Of a stretch of 64,000 nucleotides of DNA, positions 10,680 to 22,214 are shown piece by piece. A program made the translations under genes and the position numbers. Every line of letters begins with the position of its first letter. Position 1 is the first letter of the stretch. Source of the stretch: Prorocentrum cordatum (lineage: Eukaryota > Sar > Dinophyceae > Prorocentrales > Prorocentraceae); contig CAUYUJ010018904.1 of the NCBI GenBank assembly GCA_963575745.1, positions 696,276 through 760,275 on the forward strand. Reading direction: 5' to 3'. The notes beneath the pieces are model-generated. The model worked only from the letters and a program-made list of their open reading frames with translations, did not search any database and was not told where the DNA came from.

Positions 10680-11056
10680 CGTGCCTGCGGGGATGTCCCA
10701 ACGGCGCGCTCTGGCACTGGCGCGAGCCCGCGCTGACTCGGCTGACGCTGCGCCGTCTTGCGAGGGCGCCCGCGACGCAGTGCCCATCGCCGCTTGTCTC
10801 GCCTGAGGGGTTGTCCCGACGGTATTGAGTATTGATTTTACACTTTGTCTCTCCCTTCTGTCGCCGCCCCAGCCGCGCCCGCGGGGTTGCCCCAACGGCG
10901 CGCGCTGGCACTGGCGCGAGTTCGCGCTGACTCGGCTGACCCTGCGCCGTCTCGCGAGGGCGCCCGTGACACAGCGCCCATCGCCGCTGGTCTCGCCTGA
11001 GGGGTTGTCCCGACGGTATTGATTTTGCACTTTGTCTCTCCCTTCTGTCGCCGCCC
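10680..11056 (+). repeat. 187-194-bp tandem duplication with paired stem-loop motifs
   Basis: Two head-to-tail copies (about 10684-10870 and 10878-11056), each starting and ending with a copy of the 22-nt stem-loop motif and containing TTTGTCTCTCCCTTCTGTCG. They differ by substitutions and by a 7-nt GAGTATT insertion in the first copy. The duplication fills the gap between the RPA-like and RepHel genes. Confidence 0.9.
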
Positions 11057-11284
11057 TCGCGCTTTCTCCCGCAGGCCCGACGGGTTGTCCTGACGGCATC
11101 CTGCGCGCGGCGCCCGTCCGGGCGGGGGCAGACGGCGGAGCTACCGACCACTTCAAAAATGACAGGGCCTGCGCGCCAGCATTCTCCCTTCCGCTTTCGC
11201 CTCCGTCGTCGATCTCCATCCCGGATTGCCTGCGATGCCCGGGCCGTCGAAAATATCGCGCCCATCCGCTGCCTCTCACTGCCG

Positions 11285-11615
11285 GCAGGGAGCAGCACAG
11301 CTGACAGTAGCAGCCAAAATCTGAGACCACCCGTGGCCAGCAGAGAGCACAACAGAGCACCGGAGAGCAGCAGACAAGAACTGAGACCAGCATAGCATCA
11401 GCAGCAGAGACTCACATGCAGCAGCAGAGAGCAGCAGAGACCAAGAGAGAGCAGGATGCATTAGCAGAGACCAGCAGAAACCACCACGGAGCGGCAAAAG
11501 GCATGAAAGTGCAGTTGAGAGCAGCGGTAAGCAGGATGGAGCGGGAGAGACCAGCTGAGACCACCATACCCCGAGGTGACCAGCTGAGACCAGCTGACAC
11601 CGTAGCGATTGAGGC
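11285..11615 (+). repeat. Purine-rich leader repeat L2 upstream of RepHel
   Basis: Same CAGAGAGCAG/GAGACCAG unit structure as 7136-7565. Positions 11428-11612 align with 7136-7345. It ends about 85 nt before the RepHel ATG. As with L1, a stem-loop motif of the TGTCCTGACGG sub-type lies upstream (11076), here separated from the leader by about 330 bp. Confidence 0.8.
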
Positions 11616-11698
11616 TCAGTCCGCATTGGCTTTGCTTCCTGTTGCCAACGCTGCGTGCTTCACTCGCCGTTGCAAACCGCATATCCCGACATTTCAAC

Positions 11699-14600
11699 AT
11701 GCCGCCCAAGAAGACGGAGGCGGCCTTGCTCGCAGACGTCGCAGAGCATCGTCGGTGGGCGACTGCCAATTTGACGGCCCTGAGAGCACGGGGCGGCATC
11801 GGCTTGAAGGCGAAGCTTCAGCAGAGGGCGGGGCTCGAGGAACAGCGGATTTACAAGTGGTACGTGAAGCACGCGGGCGTCGCATCTGATCATCCGACAG
11901 TTGCCGCTTCCCTGTCGGAGCTGGACGCCCTGGTCAATGACTCCCTCGGCCCGGCAGCGTCGGCGTGCCCCGACGACGCCCCGCCGGCAAAGCAGAGGCG
12001 CCTGACCGAGAGGGGTGGCGAGGCTGCTGCCTGCGCGGCGCCGTTGCAGGGCGAGTCACGGCCTGGCCAGTCGACGCCGGCAGCTCGAGGGGTTGCCCCG
12101 ACGGCTTGCTCGGCTGGACACGGCCCGGCGGCTGCAGCAGCGGCCAAGGCGTCTCCCGCTTCAACGCCGCCCATCGGCATCGAAGAGACCCCGGCGAAGA
12201 GGCCTCGCCTGTTCGCCGACGGGCTCGGTGCGACGCCCGCGCAGACCACCGGCGGCCTGACGCCTGCCACCGCGGAGGCCTTGGCAAGGTCGTGCCGCAA
12301 GAGCCCGTGGGAGTCCCCGTTGGTCGACGATTCCGTGAGGCTTGCTCGCCCAGGGAATCCCGCGAGAGGTGCCTCGCGGCCCGTCGAGCGGCCGCGCTTG
12401 CGCCCGCGGGAAGAGGAGCGCCTCCTGGCGGCAGTGCCGCGGAAAGCTGTGAAAGATCTGTACGTGCACGTCCGCGATGAGGCTCTGCGCCTAGGCAACG
12501 GAGAGTACCTCCCACAATGGCGCGAGAACAAGCCAAAGTATCGACAGCTGAACTACGTGTGGAATTTGCACCAGCACGGCGAGCTCCAGGCGGCCGAGTA
12601 CGCTCTGTTGGCGCACCAGCCTCACATTATTGGCCCAGAGCTCTTCGGCGCAGTGGAGAAGGTGGAGTGCCCCGCCGCAGTGATCCCCTCGAGCAGCAGC
12701 GCCTGGCGGTGGACTTTCAAGCCGGCAGGAGTTGACGTGGAAGGACCGCAGGTGGAATCTCGGGCCGACGCGGCGCGAGCCCTGGCCGGGCTGCAGGCGC
12801 GGCTGTACCCCGAGTGGCATCACCCAGGCACTCGCGAGCAACACCTCCGCGCCCTGCTGCGCGACGACGACCGGCAGCAGCAGATGCGCGGCCTGCTCGC
12901 TCAGCCTGGCATGCGGTTCGCCAGAGCGGCCGTGCTGGGAGCAGCCGCGTCAGCGCCCCGAGACGGCCGCGCGGGCGCCGCTGGCTTCCCCGACCTGACA
13001 AACACGTGCTACATCAATGCCGTGGTGCAGTGCTTGTACCACACGCACCCCTTCCGCGCAGACATCGAGGGCATGCAGCCGGGCGCCAGCAACATGGGGG
13101 ACCGCCTGCGGGACTTGTTCTGTGCGCGCAGCTCCCCTGCTTCCACGGCCGGCGACATTCGCCCGCCGTTGGTGGCCCTTGTCCGCCAGATCTTGCAGCA
13201 GCCGCCAGGCTTTGAGTCCGGTCGCCAACAGGACGCGGCGGAGTGCCTGATGCGCGTCCTCGAGCACGCGGACCTCGGAGGAGTGCGGCGCCGCGTCTGC
13301 GGGGACGGCGCAGCCGCGAGCGTCGAGGGCATGGTGCACTGCTGCGCGGCCGAGGAGGCCCAGGTGGGTCGCGATGCGCCGCCTGTGCCCATGGCCGCCA
13401 TGATCCAGGCGTCCCTCACGGGCGAGCAGGCCGTCCGTGAGGCTTCGGAGGCAGTAGTCCTCCGCGTGGAGAGCATGTACGAACAGGATGGCAGACAGTT
13501 GCGGTGGACGCGCGGGCGGACTGGCGGGACACTGTCTTCCCCGTCAGCATTCTCAACGGAGACGCCGTTTCTTACGAGGTGGCGGCCTTCGCGCAGCACC
13601 GCGCCGCGCGCGGCGTACCACCTCTGCAGCGGATGCGCGGCGGCCACTACGTCGCCTACGTCAACAAGGGCGGGCGCTGGTTCGAGCTCGACGATGCCGT
13701 CGTGACGGAGCTGCCTGAGCCGCCTGACGCGCATCCGTACTTGGTCTTCCTGGCCCGCGCGAGGCCCAGACGGTCGATTCCGATGGGCGGGAAGCGGCGC
13801 GACCCTCGTGGGCCTGACGACGCTCTGGAGGCTGCTGCCAGGCTGTCGCGAGTGATGCCTGCGGCGTCGGGAGGGGCCGCTGCTGGCTTAGCATCCGGAT
13901 CGGGCAGCGGCAGCCGCGGCTTGCCACAGGCTGCAGGCTCAGCGGCTGGTCGAGGCCGGACAGGCAGGGACTGGAGTGGCAGAGACCAGTCTGGTAGAGA
14001 CGAGACTGGAAAGGACCAGACTGGTAGGAACCGCAGCGGTCAGCCAAGGGGCATTGCTGGAGTGCACCCAGCTGCCAGGGCCGTCTGGAACGCTTCAGCT
14101 GCCGCGGACAACAGAGACCACACCCGGGCAGACCCCGAGAACAGCGCGGACAACCCTTTCAAGCGGTACGTGGATAACTGGGATCTGCGACGCACCAGCG
14201 CAGATGTGAAATGCCGCACCTGGTCGCAGAGGGCCGAGCCGTCGGGCCCCCAGCCGTGCCGGCTCTGCCAGGGCCGAGACTTCGCGTTCCGCGAAGATTG
14301 GAAGAAGCACGTGGACGACGAGCACGGTGGCGTCCAGCGCTACCGCAACGCTCTCTTCTCGTCGCTGTCGCTGAAGCCCTATGTTGTCAAGGGAGAGGAG
14401 TGGCGCGCGATCGTGGCCAATTATGCGGAGTTCTACGCCAGGGCCGCCGTGGACTGGGAGAAGCCGACTGAGCGCATGCGTGAGCTCGCTCAGACTCCCG
14501 AGGGGTTGTCTGCAGATGAGCGCTGGGCGCCCCGGACCCGCTGTGCGTGCGTCTTCTGCGCCAGGCTGCACTGGTCCGAGGACCTCTCCTTGGAGTTCCT

Positions 14601-17600
14601 AGCAGGCAAGGACTGCTTCATGAAGAACCCCGAGGCCGTGGCCAAGCTGTTGTCTTGGGAGGTTTACCACAAGCACTGGCCCGACATCCCCGAGGCCGAG
14701 CTCCGCGCCTCCGCCGTGCGTCTGCGCATTGGGAACACGGACACATTCCAACTTGTCCTCATGCACAAGCGGCGGGTGACGGATGCGCAGGCGTTGGGCG
14801 ACGAGCGGGCCCCGGTGTGCGAGGATTGCCTGTGCGCGTTCTCTCCCCGCCACCCGCGCATGTGCAAGTTCACCTTCGCTAACCACTTGTGGCTCGGCAG
14901 GAATGACCCGCTCTTCCGCAATGCCAACTTGTCGCACCAGATGCTCCTCGCACTCGCCCGCGTCGTGACGACCAAGGTGGTGCTGCGCCCCGAGAGCTAC
15001 GACAAGCAGCGCAGCGGCGACGGGCCCACGTGGGACTTCCTCTTCCACCAGACGGGCATGGTGGGCTCCGCAATCCTCTTCGGGAACGCGTCGTGCAAGG
15101 AGGCCATGGAGCGTTTCCCTCCGGCTTCCATCAAGGACGCCTTCGCGGTGACTTTCCTGGCAGCCAAGCAGGACGCGGCGAAAGAGCAGCCGCCAGACGG
15201 CTCGGAGAATGCAGCGGGACAGCGGCGCCGCGAGGGTCTGGCTGGCGACGCCGCCGGGCAGCAGGACGCCGCCCGGCGCGCCGTCCGGGGCATCGCGCGC
15301 CTCAAGGTGAACCGCGCAGAGTTTGACTCGCAGGCGCAAGCGCTGCAGTCCACGAACGTCGTCTACAAAGACAAGGATTATCACGAGGCGCTGGTTGCCC
15401 AGTGGTGCCCCAACCCGCTGATTCCTGAGGTGCCCCCGGTGGTGTTGGACAGCGTCGTGGCCGTGCCGTTGGAGGATTCGCCCGGCGCCGTCGTGGCCGC
15501 GGGACCAGCCGACGCCACGGCGGCCGGGGCGCAGGATATGGAAGACGCAGACGTTCAGGCGTGCAAGGAATCCCGATACGTGAGCGCGTTCAGCGAGGAG
15601 GACATCCCGGGCGCGGCCGCCTCGGCGGGGGCCTTGGAGGTGACGGCGCTGATCAAGCAGCTGGAGGAGCTGGACGCGACAGCGCAGCGCTCCGTGGCCA
15701 AGGAGACAGAGCACGCCATCGAGTCAGGCAGCGCGCTGCTGGACGAGGCGGGCAGGGAGCGAGTCTTGCAGCTCTGCGAGTCCGTTCGAAACCGCGCTGC
15801 TCGGTTGTCGCGCCCGGAGCGGGAGCTGCGGCTGCAGGAGGACCTCGCGCGCGCCGCGCTGGGCGAACCGGTCAGGCCTCGACAGGCGGGGGGGGCCGAG
15901 GCGACCATGGCGAACCTCGAGGTGACGCGCGGCACGGCGCCCCTGTCGCTGTTCGATTGGAAGGTGCGGACGCAGGCGCGCCCGAGCCTGTGGCGCTACG
16001 GCGACGCCGGTCACCTGGACCCGAAACGAACGGGGACCTACCCGCAGTTGCTCGCCCACGAGTGGATCACGCGCCTGTGCATGCGGGAGGAGATGGAGTA
16101 CACTCTGGACACCGACGAGGAGAAGCCGTACCGCGTGCGGGAGAACGACGACGATCCAGAGGTCAACCGGTTCGCGGCGGACTGGGTGTCGTTGCACATG
16201 TTCGCCACGTTGCACTTCTTGACGGAGCGCCACCAGTCCGCCTTCGCCTTCCTGAAGAACGGAGGCATGAAGTGGGCCGAGAAAGTGCAGCACCTCACGC
16301 CGGATGCCCTGGCGGCGGCCGCCCGCGCTCACGCGGGTGGCGGCGGCGTGGCGGCTTTGGCAAGCAACGCCAACGTGCCCAACGTGGTTCGGGACGCCCT
16401 GAACATCATGCAGATGGCCGTCGCGGACGTTGTCGGCACCGACGGACATCGGCGCCTCTGCCGCCACGAGGGGGTTGCCTACATGGCGCTCTTCGGGTGC
16501 CCCTTGATCTTCGCCACCCCGAACGTAGCGGACACGAAGCAGCCACTGTTCGTCAGGGTGGAGGGCCAGGAGATCCCGCTCGACGACCGGAGCATTCCAG
16601 GCCTGCGCAGCGACGTCATCCCAAAGTACCGAGACATGATGCGGCGCGTCGCCCAGGACCCGGTCGGCCAGACCGTGTGCTTCGAGCTCATCATGCGCCT
16701 CTTCTTCATCCACGTCCTCGGCGTCCGCCCCGAGTGCGTGGGCGGCCGCCGGCGCGGCGTTCCTCCCAGGAAACGCTGCTCCTGGGACTGGTGCACCGAC
16801 GGCGTGGCGGCGTCCTCGACCGCCCCGGGGATCTTTGGGCCCGTGCAAGCTTTCCGCGGAGAGATCGAGGCGCAAGGTCGGGGATCGCTCCATCCGCACA
16901 TCCTGGTGTGGTTGTGCGCCCTCTCGACGCGGCAGCTCGTGCACGTGCTCCGACGCCATCCTGCCGCTTTCCGAGAGCGCCTGGGCAAGTGGATGAGGGC
17001 GTGCGTCATGGCCGTGGAGAGCACCTGCCAGAGTTCCGTAGAGGTGTTGCCGCGGCGTTTCGGGCACGTCGACCAGCGCGTGGACCCGCTGCCATTCTCT
17101 GTCATCGAACGAGACCAGTCGCGCTTCGACGGGGGCAGCGAGCTGGACGCGCTCCGCGAAGAGAAGCAGGCGGGCGCGGAGCTGACCGAGGACCAGGAGA
17201 CCTTCCTGGAGACCGAGGACCGGGACTCCTGGCTCCGGCCCGATCTGCCGTTGCGGGACGCCACAGGCCGCGAGTTGGCGCCGGGGGAGAAGGCACCGCC
17301 GCGGCCGTCCTCATACGGCATGCCCATCGGTGCTTTCGCCGTGGGGAAATGCCCCGCGCACCGGCGGCGCGGCCTCGTGCAGCAAGACACCGGCGCGGGC
17401 GAGCCGGCGGCCCGCGGGGTTGTCCCAACGGTCTGCTCGGACGCGCCCGCGGCTCAGTCGGGGCAGCAAGGACTCGGCCAGACGACACTCGCCGCGGACG
17501 AGGAGGCGCCGCCCCCGCCGCCGCCCCCGCCAGGAACGGAAGAGAATCGTGAGGTCTGGGAGCGCCTCTTCTCGAGGGACGTCCGGGAGCTCGCCAAGGA

Positions 17601-20600
17601 GACGATGACGCACGTGTGCGGAGAGAGCTGCTACAAGTACTCGGGCAACAAGACCACGAAGATCTGCCGCCACGGCTTCTACTACATCGTCACGCTTGCG
17701 GATTGGCGCAGGCGCAGGCGAGGGAAGCCTCTGCGGAACGCCATGTTCGCGGTGCGATCCTCGACGCACGGCATGCAGGGTCGTCTGTTGCACTTCCAGC
17801 TCCACCCGTCTGAGTGCATTACCAACTACGCCGGCGCCGCGGCTGGACGCTTCAACCTGGATGCGCAGGACCTCCGACGAGTCAGCGACCCCAAAGCGAG
17901 GTTGGACGAGGGCGAGGTGCTCCCGCACGTCGGCTCGCAACCCAAGCTGGGGTACATGGGCACGTGCGAGCTGGGCGATGCCGACGCTTACGTCAACCGC
18001 CCGGAGGTTCCGGAGAAGCCGCTCGCGTGGACGGACGACTGCTCGCCGGAGGAGTGGCGCGACATTATGCTGCAGTGCCAGACGGAGGACGCGGAGGGCG
18101 AGGACGCGGATGACGTGGACGCCGCGGACACCTTCGCGGACCAGCTGGAACTGGATGCCCAGGCAGCGTTCAGCGACGGCCTGAACACGGGCTTCTACAT
18201 CAACTCCTACACGACGAAGCAGTGCCCCAGCATGGAGGGCGTCCTCGTGGAGATGCGGCGCGGCCTGGAGCGGCTGCAAGCGCAGAGACAGGCGCAGCAG
18301 GACAAGATGAAGCTGGAGCTGCAGCAGCGAGGAGACGACCCCGAGAAGACTCTGTCCGCCGCCGACCGGAGAGCGCTCGGGGGTAAGTCCAAGTTCGGGG
18401 AGACGCTGGATCTGGTGAAGAATCTGTCCGCATCGTACCGCCGATGCTACTGGAAGAGCGGGCCAGAGATGCTGTTCCCGATCTTCTACGGCCACCTCAC
18501 CTACGCGCCCCACCGCTGCTGGGCGATCTTCATCAAGAAGGGCGTCTTCCTGGCGGCGGGGGCGTGGCGACGCGAGCACGGGCGCTCTCTCCGGCACAAG
18601 GCCAAGCAGGACGGGGGCCGCGCCCCGGTGCAGTACCTCGGGCGCGGCGTCGACCCGTACACTCTCGAGGGGTGGCGCGAGGAAAAGGACGACGACGGGC
18701 AGGCGGTGTACGTGAGCCCGGAAGGCCAGCGCTTCCCGGATATCCTGACGGCCTACGAGCACGACGTCGCGACCAAGGCGGCGCGCGACGCGCCCGATCA
18801 TCGCCAGGTGGTGTCGTTCCTGGCGAAGTTCATGCAGGACATGGGCTGCGAGAGCGAGGAGGCCCCGAAGACGGGGGACGGCTTCCGCATCGTGAGGACC
18901 ACGAGCACTCTGGACGACTGGCTGCACCGCGGCGACGACCCGGTCCTCAAGCACATGAGTTTGCAGGTGTACGCCATGTGGGTCTACCGCTGCGAGAAGC
19001 CCGACGGCCTGTGGCGAGACAAGACCCGCGCGCAGCACCTGGACTTCGACTTCGCGCCGCACTACGCGCTGTACGCGACCCACAAGCAGCGCCTGGCCCC
19101 CGAGCTCCGCGCGCCCCTCTTCGAGGGCTTCACCATGCCGACGATGAACAAAGACTGCGAGACAGCATGCTTGTACAAGCAGTTGCTCCTGAGGCCGTTG
19201 GAGGTGGAGAACTCGGAGACGCCGGAGGACGAGCGCATGCTGCGGGCGTTCGCGCCCCTGATGGAGGCCCCCGGCGCGCCCCGTGACATGAATGTGCGCG
19301 GGTCAACCTGTTTCGCGCGATCTTGGGCGCACTACGAGGCTCAGGCGGACGCGGAGGCCCGCGCCGCCGCGGCCCGCTTCCTCGCGCGGCACGAGTGGCC
19401 CTCGATCTGGGAGACACAGGAGGTGCAGGAGGAATTCTTCGCGCTGCACCAGGCGCGAGCGGAGGGTAAGGACGCGGAGGGCGACTCGCTGGACCCCGCC
19501 CACTGCCCCGACAGAGAGAAACCCAGGGCGACGGTGCACCAGTACGTCTCCATGATAGCCATGCAGGTGGCGCCCAACCTCGAGGGAATCGCCCTGGCGC
19601 GCGAGGAGAAGAAACCCCGGCAGTACCAGAGCGACGCAGCAGTGCAGAGCGCGTACCTCAAGGCGACCACCGGTGGAGGTGCCGGTCAGGACGAGGGCGC
19701 CGAGGCGGGCGAGGGCGTGGAGCACCCGGGCGCGCCTCCCAAGCGTGTCGGAGCACACTTCCAGCCGGTCCCGACGCGGGGCATCGACGGGGAGCAGGAC
19801 ATGGCGGACGTGCTGAACTTCGCGCACCGTAAGCGCCTCACGAGGTTGGCCAAGGAGCTCCTCGCGCTCCCGTGCATGTCCGAGGCGGCCCGCGAGGGCG
19901 CGGGTGCGCCCGAGCCGACGGAGGCCGCGACTGCTCCCGCGCCCGCGGCCGGGTACCGACCGCTGGTGACCGCGGCGCGCGAGGAGAGACACGCCTGGGG
20001 AAACCTGCACGACGAACGCCTCCAGGACAATCGCGACGAGGAAGATGCAGGCGCTCCGGACGGCGAGGACGCGGGCGCAGGCGGCCTGGGCGGCGACCCC
20101 GCTGCGGCCAGTTTTGCCAGCAGCGTGTACTCAACGCCCAGCGCGTACATCGCCGCCCTGGTCGCTGGGTTGCCGGAGAACGAGAGACTCACGCGGGACC
20201 AGACGCTCTTCGTCGCCAAGTTCGCCAAGGCCTGCGACGACGCCTGGGAGGACGACGTGCAGAAGAAGCCCTGGAGCGAGAGAAAAGTGACGCACTTGCT
20301 CCTGTTGGGCCAGGGCGGCTCGGGGAAGACGCACGTGGTGCAGAAGATCGTCTTCCCAGTGGTGGAGTATTTGTGGCCCTCGTCGGCGCAGGACAAGGGC
20401 GCCATGATGGTCGTGGCCTTCTCGAACGCGCAGGCGAAGAACATCTCCACGGAGACGGTGAAGGCCAGAACGCTGCACAACGCCTGTGCCCTGCGAGTCC
20501 AGAAGTACATCAACGCGAAGATGAGACCGGGGAGCATGCAGAAGAGATTGCAGTGGTTGTGGGAGCACGTCCGCGTCCTGGTCATCGAGGAGGTGAGCAT

Positions 20601-21977
20601 GGTGGCAGCTGCTCTGTACAACGCTCTGGACCTCCGCGCCTGCCACGGGCGCAGTGACACGCACGACGTGCAGGAGTCCACCTACAAGAGGCCGCACCAC
20701 CACTTCGGCCGCGTCCCCATCGTGTTGCACCTCGGGGATTTCCTGCAGCTGAAGCCCACCGGCAGCATCGGGCTCCTGACGGACGTGAACGAGCTCCTGG
20801 ACGACGGGTCGTACAAGTACGCGGAGCCGCCGACGGTGGAGATCCAGCACGCCATCAGGGTATTCTCTCAGATCCCCTGCGTCTTCGAGCTGAAGGGCAC
20901 GAAGCGCTTCGAGCCGGGGGACCCTCTGATCGCGTTCTTGGGCTGCATGCGCGAGGGCAAGCGCTTCCCACCAGAGGTCTGGTCTGCCTGGGAGAAGACG
21001 TTGGCCTCTGACAACCACGGCGTCCTGGACCCTCGGCACCAGCACGAGAACTTTCGGCTCGGCTACGGCATGGGCATCTACTGGGAGACGCTGGCGAGGT
21101 GGATCAACACGCGCGCTCGTCGCGACGCGCGGCGCCTCGGCGTCCCCCTCGTTTTCCTGCAGGCCGTAGACGAGTGCGGCACGATTCAAGGCGAACCAGA
21201 CGCAGGCCGGCGCCTCCTGAACGTCCCGAACATGCACAAAACGGGGGACATCCACGGCGTCTTACCGGCACGCGTCGGCATGGAGGTCCGGTTCACGGCC
21301 GTGCAGGAGGAGCTGAAGAAGAAGTTGGGGCTCGTGCAGGAGCAACGGGCCACCATCGTGTCCTTCGAGTTTCACGCAGACGACGAGCGGGACTACGAGG
21401 AGTGCGCGCCGGGCCAGCTCTTCCGCCCCTGCTTCCTACCGCAGGGAATCTGGCTGCATGTGCACGGCTTCCAGGAGTCCCCGATCTACAAGGAGGTCGC
21501 CGAGGTGCTGCTGCAGGGCACCGAGGGCGCTGACGACGACGGCGGGCCCAGGCGCGGGCGAGGAGCTTGCTCATGTTCAGGCCCAGCGAGCAGGAGATCA
21601 CGTGGCAGAGCTCGGGGGCGCACACTGTGCGCCGCTCGGGATTCACGCTGACGCACGCGTCCTACCTGACCTCCACGCTGTCGCAGGGCCAGACGCTGCG
21701 CAAGGGCGTCACCATCGACTGCGCCAGGGATGAGGACGCTGGCCGCACGGGCATGTCGGACGATATGTGGTGGCTGCACCTCTACGTCATGTTCTCCCGC
21801 GCCACGCGCATGCGGAACATGCTGATCCTACGGCCGCCCGCGCGAGAGTTCCTGGAGCGCGGGCCGCCGGCGTCACTGCGGAAGGCGCTCCAGGAGTTCG
21901 ACGAGAGAGCGGTGGACTCCAGGGCTGAAGCGGAGCAGCTCGCGGCAGAGCTGGGCTTCGTGCTGCCGCCCGCCTGA
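11699..21977 (+). CDS. Giant Helitron RepHel with N-terminal USP deubiquitinase domain (two frame breaks)
   Basis: The ATG at 11699 begins MPPKKTEAALLADV. The ORF runs in frame 2 to about 13,490, frame 1 to about 21,540 and frame 3 to TGA at 21975-21977. Both breaks look like a missing base and lie within 13441-13510 and 21534-21566. Corrected length is about 3,426 residues. Domains in order: USP protease with a Cys box (LTNTCYINAVVQCL, Cys codon 13007), a QQDAAECL box, a His box (GGHYVAYV, His 13645) and Asp 13690; a C2H2 finger from 14257 (CRLC, then HVDDEH); a DUF6570-like region (FANHLWLGR); a Helitron Rep domain with HUH-type motif GRGSLHPHILVW (His 16891 and 16897) and tyrosine motif YINSYTTK (Tyr 18196 and 18208, Lys 18217); a Pif1-like helicase with Walker A GQGGSGKTH (Lys 20326), Walker B VIEEVSM (20581), GDFLQLKP (20734), and motifs V and VI in the last frame (THASYLTSTLSQGQTL, MFSRAT). 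All catalytic residues are present. No introns. The role is rolling-circle transposition. The USP role is inferred. Confidence 0.9.
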
Positions 21978-22135
21978 GCGCCGCGGCGCGCGCGAGGAGG
22001 CCCGCGGGGTTGTCCCAACGGCCTGGCCCGCGGGGTTGTCCCGACGGCCTGCCCTCGCGCTCCGGCGGCCCGCGGGAGTGCCCCGCAGGCATGGCTGGCC
22101 CGAAGGGTTGACCCGACGGCTTCGCGATCTGGCCG

Positions 22136-22214
22136 TCGGCAAACGCGCGCGTTCTGACCGAGGCGGCGACGGCGCCGAGGAAAATCGACTTGCTTCCCCC
22201 GACCGGGGGGAAAG
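22136..22214 (+). other. Candidate 3' terminal palindromes of the element
   Basis: Just downstream of the last stem-loop motif lie a perfect 12-nt palindrome AACGCGCGCGTT (22142-22153) and a hairpin at 22193-22214 with a TTCCCCC/GGGGGAA stem and a five-base loop. Helitrons end in a short hairpin followed by CTRR. No convincing CTRR follows within about 12 nt, so this is only a candidate terminus. Confidence 0.3.

Larger units (their letters stand above)
6834..22120 (+). repeat. Array of 22-nt GGG-TTGT-CCC stem-loop motifs
   Basis: Consensus core CGAGGGGTTGTCCCGACGG. Copies begin at 6834, 6899, 7011, 7111, 8144, 8234, 10684, 10802, 10878, 10996, 11076, 12084, 17411, 22001, 22027, 22069 and 22099, with a possible partial copy at 14497. 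All lie on the plus strand, and I saw none outside this interval. Each can fold as an outer CC/GG stem, a G.A-type mismatch zone, an inner GGG/CCC stem and a TTGT loop. Paired changes such as CGAGG to CGCGG and CCCGAC to CCCAAC define sub-types. Copies at 12084 and 17411 are in frame inside the RepHel gene, where they encode ARGVAPT and ARGVVPT in low-complexity linkers. Confidence 0.9.

Noticed and set aside
11618-11635. CCGCATTGGCTTTG before RepHel as a third leader relic
   Set aside because: The match needs a large gap and the leader 3' end CTCAAG is missing.
15561-17552. 663-codon plus-strand frame overlapping RepHel
   Set aside because: It is in the wrong phase, Arg/Gly-rich, and lacks the Rep motifs carried by the overlapping frame.
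14599-19083. Several 300-590-codon minus-strand frames under RepHel
   Set aside because: Antisense shadows of a GC3-rich gene, with no motif in any of them.
6834-22120. Reading the stem-loop array as a CRISPR array
   Set aside because: Spacing is irregular from 26 bp to several kb, copies lie inside genes, there are no cas genes, and the organism is eukaryotic.
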